A stretch of DNA of 35,423 bases from Acidisphaera sp. L21 (lineage in GTDB: Bacteria; Pseudomonadota; Alphaproteobacteria; Acetobacterales; Acetobacteraceae): the NCBI RefSeq assembly GCF_009765685.1, contig NZ_LMUY01000137.1, positions 28,656 to 64,078 on the forward strand. The letters are read 5' to 3'. Shown one piece after another: positions 25,487-33,800 of the stretch. The notes beneath the pieces were generated by a model, which saw only the letters and a program-made list of their open reading frames with translations, searched no databases and was not told the origin of the DNA. Each line of letters starts with the position of its first letter. The first letter of the stretch is position 1. Both the position numbers and the translations under genes were made by a program.

Positions 25487-26180
25487 GCGCTCACTGCTGG
25501 TGTTGCAAGGGTCATATCTGCCGGGCGGTGACGCCAAGCACCTGTGCGTCGTTCCAGGACGCGGCTCCAGCGGGAGAGCGGAAAGCACAGGAGGAAGTAG
25601 ATCGCCGCGACCAACAGGTAGATCAAAAAAGGCTGGAAAACCGAGTTGTTGACGATCTGGCCGGAGCGGGCGAGCTCCACGAAGCCGACGACGGAAGCCA
25701 GCGACGTGTTTTGATGACCTGGACGGAAAACCCCACGGTGGGAGCAACGGCGATCCGGACAGCCTGAGGCAGGATCACTTTCACCATACGTTGGGTGCGG
25801 CTCAGGGCAAGGCACTCGGCAGCCTCCCATTGTTGACGCGGCACCGACTGGATGCAGCCACGCCATATCTCACCCAAGAAGGCACTGACATTGACGACGA
25901 GCGCCAGGCTCGCCGCAAACAACGAGGGCACGTCGAGGCCTAGGCCCGGCAAACCAAAGTACGGCAGGAACATCGCCACGAGGGGAGGGGTGCCCTGAAC
26001 CAGCTGAATATAAATGGATGCGATCGTCCGAAGCGCGGCAATGGGCGCGATCCGGCACAATGCGACTGCTAAGCCAAGCACGCCTCCACCAAGGCAGGCG
26101 ATGAGCGACAACACGACGGTCCACACCGCTCCATGCAGCAGGAACAGGAGTTGGTTTGGTCCAAATTGAAAGATCGTCAT
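25483..26180 (-). pseudogene. ABC transporter permease 2, frameshifted at an A-run
   Basis: Membrane permease of the HisMQ/GlnP type. The first frame from ATG 26180 covers MTIFQFGPNQLLFLLHGAVW through the EAA loop (EIWRGCIQSVPRQQWEAAEC) to GFSVQVIK. The second continues NTSLASVVGFVELARSGQIV to the end at 25483, with the last membrane helix IYLLVAAIYFLLCFPLS. At about 25711 four A stand where five give IKNTSL, so one base is missing. Both ends keep ATGA overlaps with neighbours (26177-26180 and 25483-25486), showing the original gene bounds. A homopolymer error is possible. Confidence 0.87.
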
Positions 26181-26860
26181 GCCAAAGAAGTTCCAAGCCG
26201 ACGACGGCGAGGGAAGATGACATAGGCCAAACCAGCAAAGCCCAGGCGCATGATCAGCGAGAGGACGATGTAGAGCACAGCCAAAAGAATGAACGTCTCG
26301 AACGGACGAAAATTCTCTGACTGCACGTGGTTGGCGACCGCCGTCAGCTCCTCGGCCGAGATCTGGGATGTTACGGAAGACGCAAGCATCAGAAGAACAA
26401 ATTGGCTGGCGAGAGACGGGTAGACCCGCTCCATCGCAGGCAGTAGCAAAACATGACGGTAGAGCTGGGCACGCGACAACCCCAAACATTCTCCGGCCTC
26501 GATCTGTCCGGCGGGGATGGCCTCTAGTCCGGCGCGCATGATCTCCGCGGTGTAGGCGGCCACGTTGACCGTCAGAGAAATCGAGGCGACGACGAAAGCA
26601 CTCAGATGCACGCCCAGACTGGCCAGACCGAAGTACATCAAGAAGATCTGCACCAAGAGCGGCGTGTTGCGGATCGCCTCAATGTAGACGTTACACAGCC
26701 GGGCAACCCATCCGCCTCGGCGCATGGCGATGGCACAGGCCGTTCCGGCGACGAAGCCTGCAGCCGTCGCAAGGAGTGAGAGCTCCAGCGTCAGCTCGGC
26801 CCCGTCCAGAAACAACGGCCACTGGTCCAGCACGCTGGAGAAGTCGAGTTCCATCGCCAT
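26177..26860 (-). CDS. ABC transporter permease 1, polar-amino-acid type
   Basis: 227-aa inner-membrane permease of the HisMQ family with about five helices. It includes the opening helix ELTLELSLLATAAGFVAGTA, the conserved YIEAIRNTPLLVQIFLMYFG and the EAA loop EIMRAGLEAIPAGQIEAGEC that contacts the ATPase. Intact. It starts 15 bp after the dehydrogenase gene and overlaps permease 2 by ATGA. It would form the heteromeric channel with permease 2. Confidence 0.9.
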   Translation of the reverse strand: MAMELDFSSVLDQWPLFLDGAELTLELSLLATAAGFVAGTACAIAMRRGGWVARLCNVYIEAIRNTPLLVQIFLMYFGLASLGVHLSAFVVASISLTVNVAAYTAEIMRAGLEAIPAGQIEAGECLGLSRAQLYRHVLLLPAMERVYPSLASQFVLLMLASSVTSQISAEELTAVANHVQSENFRPFETFILLAVLYIVLSLIMRLGFAGLAYVIFPRRRRLGTSLA

Positions 26861-26875
26861 GGCAGTTCTGCTCGC

Positions 26876-27775
26876 CTAGGCCGCGCTGCGGTTGCACATG
26901 CGGTCATAGACCTTGAACAGCGCCTGGTTGCCGTTGCCACCCTCGCCGTGTGCCTTGGCCTCCATATACTGGGTCGTCACCAGGGCGTTTCCCGGCAGCG
27001 GCACAGAAAGCGATTGAGCAAGCTCACCCACGAGGCGGAGGTCCTTGAGCATCAAATCGATCCGGAACCCGGCCGATGCGTCGCCGCCGATCATGGCAGG
27101 CCCAAGACGGTCGAGCATCCAACTCGCTGCGGAACCGCCCAGAAGCACCTCTCGCATCTGCGCCAGATCCACGCCAGAGGCCCGACCCAAAGCAATGGCT
27201 TCGCAGACAGCCTGTAGGTTGATACCGACCATGAGCTGGTTGCAAAGCTTCACCGTTTGTCCGGCGCCGCTTGACCCCACGTGGTTGATGGTAGTGCCCA
27301 TTGCCGCCAAAATCGGACGGGCGCGCTCGTAGGCCGCGGCATCCCCGCCCACCATGATGGTGAGAGTGGCCGACTTGGCGCCTTGTGGGCCGCCGGACAC
27401 GGGCGCGTCAAGCAAGTCGATGCCGCCCGCCTTGAGCGTGGCGGACATCGCACGCACGGCCTGCGGGCTGATAGTACTCATATCGATGATGATCCGGCCC
27501 TGTGGCGGGTTGGCGTACAGCCCCCCTTCGCCCAACACGACCTCCTGCACTTGTGGCGTGTCAGGCAACATGGTGACGATGAGGAAGGCGTCCTTCGCGG
27601 CCTCGGCAACGCTGCTGCAGACCCGTGCGCCTGCTTCCGTGGCCGCTTGAAGGGCATGCGGCACCACATCGAACGCCTGCACGGTATGCCCGGCCTTGAG
27701 GAGGTTGCGGGTCATCTCGATGCCCATGGTGCCCAGGCCGATAAAGCCGATTACCTGGCTATTTGCTACGGACAT
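26876..27775 (-). CDS. 3-Hydroxyisobutyrate dehydrogenase-like / tartronate semialdehyde reductase-like enzyme
   Basis: 299-aa beta-hydroxyacid dehydrogenase using NAD(P). The cofactor motif GFIGLGTMG is at 10-18. The substrate signature DAPVSGGPQGAKSATLTIMV and the catalytic Lys in GQTVKLCNQL are intact. ATG 27775 is chosen because GGAGG lies seven bases before it; the frame is open for 44 more Arg-rich codons upstream that are antisense to rpiB. The start overlaps the rpiB stop as TGATG. In this operon it would act on a short hydroxy acid or sugar acid from the imported substrate. GarR is the nearest well-known model, but the substrate is inferred. Confidence 0.9.
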   Translation of the reverse strand: MSVANSQVIGFIGLGTMGIEMTRNLLKAGHTVQAFDVVPHALQAATEAGARVCSSVAEAAKDAFLIVTMLPDTPQVQEVVLGEGGLYANPPQGRIIIDMSTISPQAVRAMSATLKAGGIDLLDAPVSGGPQGAKSATLTIMVGGDAAAYERARPILAAMGTTINHVGSSGAGQTVKLCNQLMVGINLQAVCEAIALGRASGVDLAQMREVLLGGSAASWMLDRLGPAMIGGDASAGFRIDLMLKDLRLVGELAQSLSVPLPGNALVTTQYMEAKAHGEGGNGNQALFKVYDRMCNRSAA

Positions 27776-28215
27776 CACTCGGCCTCCATGTCGTGCAGCT
27801 TCTGCACCCGGCGTATGTAGTCGTCGTTGCGTTCGAACTCCGCTGCGACGAAGGCGTCGACGAGATCCCGCGCAAGCCACGGACCGACGATCTGGGCGCC
27901 AATGCACATGACGTTCACGTCATCATGCTCAACCGACTGGTGAGCGGAGTGCACGTCGTGGCAAACGGCGGCGCGGATCCCGCGTACCTTGTTGGCAGCG
28001 ATCGAGGCACCCACGCCTGTGCCGCACACCATCAAGCCGCGGGCACCGCCTTCTCGCACGGCACCACATACCGCACGGGCTATGTCCGGGAAATCCACTG
28101 GTCCTGGATCGTGGCTGCCAACATCCGTCACATCGTGACCGGCCTTGCGTAGATGCTCGGCCAACTCGAGCTTCAGATGATAGCCGGCGTGGTCGCTGCC
28201 GATGACGATTTTCAT
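27775..28215 (-). CDS. rpiB: RpiB/LacAB-type sugar-phosphate isomerase
   Basis: 146-aa isomerase interconverting an aldose- and a ketose-phosphate, typically ribose-5-P and ribulose-5-P. Motifs: SDHAGYHLK at the N-terminus (D8, H9), the catalytic Cys64 in VCGTGVGASIAANKV, and HDDVNVMCIG near residue 97 where HNDANVL is usual. ATGA overlap with gntR upstream and TGATG with the dehydrogenase downstream place it firmly in the operon. In such catabolic operons the enzyme may act on tetrose phosphates instead, which cannot be decided here. Confidence 0.92.
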   Translation of the reverse strand: MKIVIGSDHAGYHLKLELAEHLRKAGHDVTDVGSHDPGPVDFPDIARAVCGAVREGGARGLMVCGTGVGASIAANKVRGIRAAVCHDVHSAHQSVEHDDVNVMCIGAQIVGPWLARDLVDAFVAAEFERNDDYIRRVQKLHDMEAE

Positions 28216-28964
28216 AGGGTGGTATCCCGCGGTTTGGGCCTCGGCCCGGTGGCAACATCACGGCGACGGTATTCGTCGCCGATGGCGAAGTGCTCGCGTA
28301 GAATATCATCCGCGCGGCGTGGATCTGCTGCGGCCAACGCCTCGAAGATGAGACGGTGATGGTCGACGAGATAGAACCGCCCATCCTCCGTCCCGAACAC
28401 CGACTCTCGCCGATCTCGGTGCGAGCGGAGCAGCAACCCCGAAATGGCACCATATAAAGTGGAGAGGGTTTCGGAATGTGCCGCGGCGACAAGCGCGTTG
28501 TGAAAAGAATGGTCTGCCAGACCGCCGGCAACTGGATCGTCGATCGTCTCGGCAATCTGGGAGACGACAGAGCGAAGCTGCTCTAGGTCGGTCATGGTAG
28601 CCCGCGAGCAGGCAAGCCTGATCGACTGACATTCGATGGCGATACGCGCTTGCATGACATCATCGACCAATGAGTCGTGATGGTGTGCGGTGAAGGCAAA
28701 GAAGCTGCCTAGCATCGAAACGTCGGGGCGGCGAACGATCGTTCCGGCACCCTGCCTGATCTCGACGACGCCCAGCATCGCCAGTGCACGCAGGGCCTCA
28801 CGCAGCACCGGGCGGCTGACACCCAGCTGTGCCGACAGCTCACGCTCGCCAAGCAATCTATCACCGGCCTTGACTTGGCCGCTGAGCAGATGCTCACGCA
28901 ACGCTGCGAAAACGCCGTCGAAACCTGGCTGTTCCGTTTCCTTGGCCCGCGTGATGGCCACCAT
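28212..28964 (-). CDS. GntR-family regulator, FadR/FCD subgroup
   Basis: 250-aa repressor-type regulator. The winged helix-turn-helix covers about 14-75 (GDRLLGERELSAQLGVSRPV, LREALRALAMLGVVEIRQGA). The all-helical FCD domain that binds a metal and an organic acid follows, with FHNALVAAAHS and the His in HHRLIFEALAAADP. First gene of the operon with rpiB, the dehydrogenase, the ABC transporter and the sugar kinase. GAGGGG directly before the ATG is its ribosome site. It likely represses the operon through the TGGT-N3-ACCA site just upstream and is released by the substrate or an intermediate. Confidence 0.92.
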   Translation of the reverse strand: MVAITRAKETEQPGFDGVFAALREHLLSGQVKAGDRLLGERELSAQLGVSRPVLREALRALAMLGVVEIRQGAGTIVRRPDVSMLGSFFAFTAHHHDSLVDDVMQARIAIECQSIRLACSRATMTDLEQLRSVVSQIAETIDDPVAGGLADHSFHNALVAAAHSETLSTLYGAISGLLLRSHRDRRESVFGTEDGRFYLVDHHRLIFEALAAADPRRADDILREHFAIGDEYRRRDVATGPRPKPRDTTL

Positions 28965-28985
28965 TTCCCCTCGTTGGTATTATCG

Positions 28986-28996
28986 TGGTATGACCA
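28986..28996. promoter_or_regulatory. FadR-type operator TGGTATGACCA
   Basis: A TGGT-N3-ACCA dyad lies 22 bases before the gntR start, the consensus shape for FCD-subgroup GntR repressors. A related half-site TTGGTAT lies at about 28974-28980. It fits autoregulation of the operon. Confidence 0.68.
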
Positions 28997-29403
28997 GTTG
29001 CCACGTCAGCGAACGTTGGTCAAGCGTCGGAAGCTGGATTGTTTATGCAGATACCGCTGGAGACCTGATGGTCGCGGCATTGGCCCACTTCCAGCCATGG
29101 ATGCGTTGACGGAGTAAAGACGCCGGCGCGAGCCGTCCAGCTGCCAAAGTTTGTCGTTTCTTCTGCGGACCGGGATGGGCCGCGCCAAAGATTTGACGGG
29201 GTTGGCCGTAAAAGGTCGTGCAGGCTGTGTGTTCTTTTTGATCCAGAACCACGCAAGGTGAGCGCCTAATTCGCCTGAACTGCGAAAGTCATCCGGGATC
29301 TGGCAACTCCTACATACCACTCGCTGTTCACGTCTTTTCTGGCTCGGAAAACTCTGACGCCGGCCATAAATCGTGAACGCAACAGCCCCGGGGAGCAGCC
29401 AGT
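28997..29403. other. Gene-free stretch between divergent gntR operon and AsmA gene
   Basis: About 400 bp with short open frames on both strands that have no family features and no ribosome sites. It must contain the AsmA gene promoter, but no clear box was recognised. Confidence 0.5.
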
Positions 29404-31221
29404 TTGATCCGTTGGACCGCCTATATCGCCGGTGGTCTTGTCGCCGTAATCATCGTTGCGGCGGTCGCAATATTCCTGTTGCTTGATCGGTATGACTTTG
29501 GCCGCATTGCGGCATCCCGGGCCAGTGCCGCTCTCAATCGCTCTGTGACGATCGCTCAGCTTCACGTCATGCCTGGCCGATGGTCTACCATAAAGATGAT
29601 GGGGTTGCAGATCGACAATCTACCGGGTGGAACGCGCGCGCAGATGGTGACTCTCCATGACCTCACTGCGGAAGTGGACGTACTGTCCTTACTGCACGGC
29701 CCTGTTGTTCTGCGCCATGTGGAGATTGACGGCCTGTCGATCCTGTTGGAGCGCATCCACGGCGACACTCGAAACTGGCGCTTTAGCGACACGCCGCCAA
29801 AGGCGGATAAGGAGGATCGCTCGGGCTTTCCCACCTTGCTCGACGTATATGTCAAAGCCAGCGACATCACCGTTCGGACAACCTCGGGTCATCTGCTGCA
29901 AAGCCGGATCGACGATGGTACTCTTGAGACAGCCAGCGCGAATGCGCCCGTCAGTTTGGCGCTGAAGGGCGCCTATCACGATGCGCCCCTCACAGTTGAG
30001 GCCATGCTGCAGCCCATCGTGGTTCTGCGAGATGCAGCTACACCGTATGGGACTGATATCCATATCACGTCCGGCGACACGACGTTACATTTCAAAGGGA
30101 CGATGACCAAGCCGCTCGCCATCGACGGGGCAGCAGGCATGCTGACCCTCCATGCGCCCACGTTGAGACCTATTCTAACGATGGCTGGCGCACCGGCCGA
30201 TGCGTTCAACGCTGCGGTCGACCTGACGGGCTCGTTAACGCGTTCGGATGCCGTCTGGGCCCTCACCGAGGTCAGCGGACACGTCGACGACAGCATGCTA
30301 GCACCATCAATGTTGCGCTTCGTCGATGGCGGACATGGCCATCCAGATGACGTCACGCTTGATCTGGCTCTCCAGCGATTGAACCTCGATCGCCTGCTCG
30401 CGGGGCGGGGTCGACGCACCGGGTCAGATGCTCCAATGCGGGTAGAGCCGGAACCGGATCCCCAAATGCGCCTCCATTTGAATGCTCGGCAAGTGAGTTA
30501 CGCCGGCAACAGCGCAAGCGACGTGACGATCAAGGCCGCCGTTATGCCAGGGCGGATTGCGCTGGACGAACTCACAGCCTCGGCGTTCGGCGCCAAGCTG
30601 ACGGCGGCGGGACATGCAGAGACCGCCGACAAAAGTAATCGCCTCTTTGCCGAGGCAACAGTCAGCGGCGTTGACGTGCAGCAACTGCGCCGTTTGACGG
30701 GAGGAGGTGCCGTGCCGATTGCCGGGCGTTTGGATGCACAAGCCTTTGCCGATGGCGCCGGGGACTCGTTGGACTCCGCGGCCCGCGCCGCACATGTTGC
30801 CGCCGTGGTATGGATGACTGCCGGCAGCATCTCGCGGGACGTCGTCGAGAAGGCCTCGCTCGACATTCGTCGGCTGTTCCGCAAACCCGAAGGCATGGCG
30901 CCTGTGTCCTGCATGCTGGGCGTCGTTGAACTCCGCAACGGACTTGGAACGCTGGCGCCGGTTCGGATCCGAACGGCCGATGGCACGATTGCCGGACAAG
31001 GCAGCTTCGACCTCAGGCGCAACCGGATCGATGTGACGATTGGCAGCCAATCGGCCACGACTAGCGCATTCGCACTCGACGTTCCCGTCCGAATCAGCGG
31101 CGACATCAATAACCCGGATATAAGCCCATCCACACGGTCGGTGGTGTTGACCGCCGCCGATCTAAGTAAGTTGACGCCGCAACTGCGTCCGATTGTACAG
31201 CGAAACCTGTGCGCTCGTTAA
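29404..31221 (+). CDS. AsmA-family membrane-anchored protein
   Basis: 605-aa envelope protein. One N-terminal membrane helix (about residues 7-28, IAGGLVAVIIVAAVAIFLLL) anchors a long periplasmic beta-rich part. The opening (LNRSVTIAQLHVMPGRWSTI, LQIDNLPGG) and the C-terminal block GTLAPVRIRTADGTIAGQGS with DVPVRISGDINNPDISPS are typical of AsmA/TamB-like bridge proteins linked to outer-membrane lipid balance. The start is TTG 29404, eight bases after GGGGAG. Transcribed alone. No damage is seen. Confidence 0.85.
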   Translation: MIRWTAYIAGGLVAVIIVAAVAIFLLLDRYDFGRIAASRASAALNRSVTIAQLHVMPGRWSTIKMMGLQIDNLPGGTRAQMVTLHDLTAEVDVLSLLHGPVVLRHVEIDGLSILLERIHGDTRNWRFSDTPPKADKEDRSGFPTLLDVYVKASDITVRTTSGHLLQSRIDDGTLETASANAPVSLALKGAYHDAPLTVEAMLQPIVVLRDAATPYGTDIHITSGDTTLHFKGTMTKPLAIDGAAGMLTLHAPTLRPILTMAGAPADAFNAAVDLTGSLTRSDAVWALTEVSGHVDDSMLAPSMLRFVDGGHGHPDDVTLDLALQRLNLDRLLAGRGRRTGSDAPMRVEPEPDPQMRLHLNARQVSYAGNSASDVTIKAAVMPGRIALDELTASAFGAKLTAAGHAETADKSNRLFAEATVSGVDVQQLRRLTGGGAVPIAGRLDAQAFADGAGDSLDSAARAAHVAAVVWMTAGSISRDVVEKASLDIRRLFRKPEGMAPVSCMLGVVELRNGLGTLAPVRIRTADGTIAGQGSFDLRRNRIDVTIGSQSATTSAFALDVPVRISGDINNPDISPSTRSVVLTAADLSKLTPQLRPIVQRNLCAR

Positions 31222-31369
31222 ACTACAACGCTGCGCTGAAAGGCGCCCTTGGACTCGAGCTTGCGGTCCTAAGAAGGCCAAATTCGATTTGTACTTAATC
31301 ACTGATTACTAACGTGATGCAGCCGATCACACCCTGACCGCGTTTACGCCACTATTGCAGGATCCCCAA

Positions 31370-32056
31370 ATGCCAAAAGCCGCCATTTTCGATGTTGACG
31401 GCACCCTCGTTGACTCGGTCGACCTCCACGCCAGTGCGTGGCAAGAGGCGCTCGTCAGGTTCGGCCACCACGTGACCTTCGAACGGGCTCGCGGCCAAAT
31501 CGGGAAAGGCGGCGATCAGCTCATTCCTGTTTTCCTTTCCGAGGCCGAACAGGCGGATCATGGAGAGGCGATGGAGGCTTGGCGGAGCGACTTGTTCAAA
31601 TCGAAATACCTGCCCATGGTGCGGCCGTTCTCGGCAGTCCCTGAGTTGCTGCGCCGCCTGCAAGATGCCCGAGTGACGATTGCTGTCGCGTCCTCCGCCA
31701 AGAAAGCTGAACTCGACATCTATCTCGAGATTGCTGGCGTGAAGGACTTGGTCGACGTGGCCACCTCCTCCGAGGACGCTGAACAGTCCAAGCCTGCGCC
31801 AGATATATTCCAGGTAGCCTTGAAGAAGCTTGGCATCGAAGGTGATGAAGCTGTGGCGATCGGCGATACGCCGTATGACGCGCAGGCGGCTGGCAAGGCC
31901 GGTATCCCTACCATCGGGATGCTCTGCGGCGGGTTTACCGAAGCCGACCTCCGCCAGGGTGGATGCATCGCCGTGTATCCAGGTCCGGGCGCTTTGCTGG
32001 CCTGCTTCGACGCTTCACCATTGGGCCTTGGCACCGCCACCTCAAGGGAGGCCTGA
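31370..32056 (+). CDS. HAD-family phosphatase, beta-phosphoglucomutase-like
   Basis: 228-aa HAD subfamily IA hydrolase acting on a phosphorylated small molecule. Motif I FDVDGTLVDS has nucleophile Asp8 and acid/base Asp10. Motif II is VASSAKK, motif III KPAPDIF, and motif IV AIGDTPYDAQAA. The cap domain is helical. The start is ATG 31370, with AGGA eight bases before; a TTG five codons upstream is less likely. Its stop abuts the transaldolase ATG (TGAATG), so the two are co-transcribed and may serve the same sugar-phosphate pool. Confidence 0.9.
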   Translation: MPKAAIFDVDGTLVDSVDLHASAWQEALVRFGHHVTFERARGQIGKGGDQLIPVFLSEAEQADHGEAMEAWRSDLFKSKYLPMVRPFSAVPELLRRLQDARVTIAVASSAKKAELDIYLEIAGVKDLVDVATSSEDAEQSKPAPDIFQVALKKLGIEGDEAVAIGDTPYDAQAAGKAGIPTIGMLCGGFTEADLRQGGCIAVYPGPGALLACFDASPLGLGTATSREA

Positions 32057-33519
32057 ATGGCAACGTCTCTGAATGACCTGGCAGCAGCCGGGGTTTCCGT
32101 CTGGCTCGACGATCTCAGCCGACCACGCATCCAAACCGGTAGCCTAGCCCGCATGGTGGCAGCGGGCGAGATCGTCGGCATCACGACAAATCCGACGATC
32201 TTCACCAAGGCGATCGGGGCCGGGTCGGGATACGAGGAACAACTTCGGGATCTGGCGCTCCGGGGCACCGCCATCGGAGAAACACTGCGGCTGCTGACGG
32301 CATGGGACGTTCGCGCCGCTTGCGACATCCTGCGGCCCCTTTACGACCGAACCGACGCGCGCGATGTCGAGTCTCCATCGAAGTCGACCCCCGGATCTCA
32401 GGAGATGCCGATCGCACTGCCGCTGAAGCGCGTGGGCTTTGGTGGCTGGTCGACAGACCCAACCTGTTCATCAAAATTCCCGCCACGCTCGAGGGACTGC
32501 CTGCAATCACCACCAGTTTAGCCGACGGTATCAGCGTCAACGTCACGCTGATTTTCTCGCTCGACCGGCATCGGGCGGTACTGGACGCCTTTCTTACAGG
32601 TCTTGAACAACGCAAGGCCGCGGGCGGCAGCCTTATCGGTGTTGAAAGCGTCGCCTCCTTCTTCATCAGCCGCGTCGATACCGAGGTGGACCGACAACTC
32701 ATCCAGCTGACCACGCAAAACACTGCGGCCGACCGCGCGACAGAGCTGGGCGGCCTACGCGGGCAGGCGGCTCTCGCCAATGCTCGCCTGGCTTATCAAG
32801 TCTACGAGCAGATGCTCACATCGGATCGCTGGAAAGCCCTGGCAGACGTCGGCGGCCGTCCGCAGCGCCTGCTCTGGGCATCGACCGGAGTGAAGGACAA
32901 GGTCTTTAGTGCCACCCGGTATGTTACCGAACTTGTAGCACCCGACACGGTCAACACGATGCCAGAAGCAACCCTCAATGCTGTTGCGACCTACGGCGAA
33001 ATTCGCGGTAACCCCGTGCTTGAAAGTTATAGGGCGGCCAGAGGCATCGTCGAGACGTTGTACAAAGTCGGCGTCAGCATGGAAGAGGTGGCGATCACGC
33101 TAGAACGACAGGGGATCGCGTCCTTCGCGCAGAGCTGGGACGAGTTGATCGAATCGGTCACCCGACAGGTCGAGAAGGCAGGCGCGGTGGTCATGCCTGC
33201 GGGCGCCGTTCGACCCGCCATTGGCCAGAGTGGCGAGAGCGGATCGCCACCCGCAGGGGCTCCAAGCTTGGCCACGCAAAAGGCTGCCTCACCTCAGTCT
33301 CGCGAGATATATCGGAGCTCTAACGGCGACCGCTGGCAGCTGATCATTGAACCCGGGTCTGGGCGTAAGCTGGTCCGACACACTGCCAACACCTCGTCAG
33401 GCGGGAAGGTGACCGATACCGAACTCGCGGAATTTCTGAGCTTGAATGGCTCTGGCCCCGAGCTCACCGAATTGAGGCGCATGATTGCGGATGACCCGCT
33501 GAGGGCTGATCGTTGGTAA
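32057..33519 (+). pseudogene. tal: Transaldolase with extra C-terminal domain, frameshifted
   Basis: Pentose-phosphate enzyme moving a dihydroxyacetone unit between sugar phosphates. The first frame from ATG 32057 has GITTNPTIFTKAIG (40-53) and DVRAACDILRPLYDRTDARD. The second has VSIEVDPRISGDADRTAAEA, the Schiff-base Lys in NLFIKIPATLEG, SVNVTLIFSLDRH and RLLWASTGVKD. At about 32363-32368 one base is missing, as GATGTCGAGTC would be GATGGTCGAGTC for DGRVSIE. After the usual end (SWDELIESVTRQ) come a Pro/Ala-rich linker and about 70 residues (REIYRSSNGDRWQLIIEP, SSGGKVTDTELAEFLSL). They match a small domain common as stand-alone proteins in alphaproteobacteria. Confidence 0.87.
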
Positions 33520-33800
33520 GTCCCGGCACGCGGTCGTGCTACGACCAATCACCAGATTAGCAACTCGACCCGTCCTGGCTAGCGTGCAGTGGCAGCGGCA
33601 TCGTCAAATTGCTGGTGGCAACCTGGTCACTGGAGCAAGGGCCAATCGACCCGGATCTCCTGCACACGGTCCTGGGTGGCCATCTTCGATGACAAGGCAG
33701 CGAACAGATGCCGATAGCCTCTCATTGACGTCGGGCCAACTATCGTGCTGCTGGTCGAGCACTCGTCTTGACAGAACCTGCTACCTAAGGACGGCTTCGA

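Noticed and set aside
27776-27907. 44-residue N-terminal extension of the dehydrogenase
   Set aside because: Arg-rich sequence antisense to rpiB; GGAGG before ATG 27775 and the TGATG overlap fix the start.
30424-31133. Two minus-strand frames of about 210 codons over the AsmA gene
   Set aside because: They are shadows of the AsmA gene in GC-rich DNA, with no family features; the plus-strand protein has a clear anchor and AsmA motifs.
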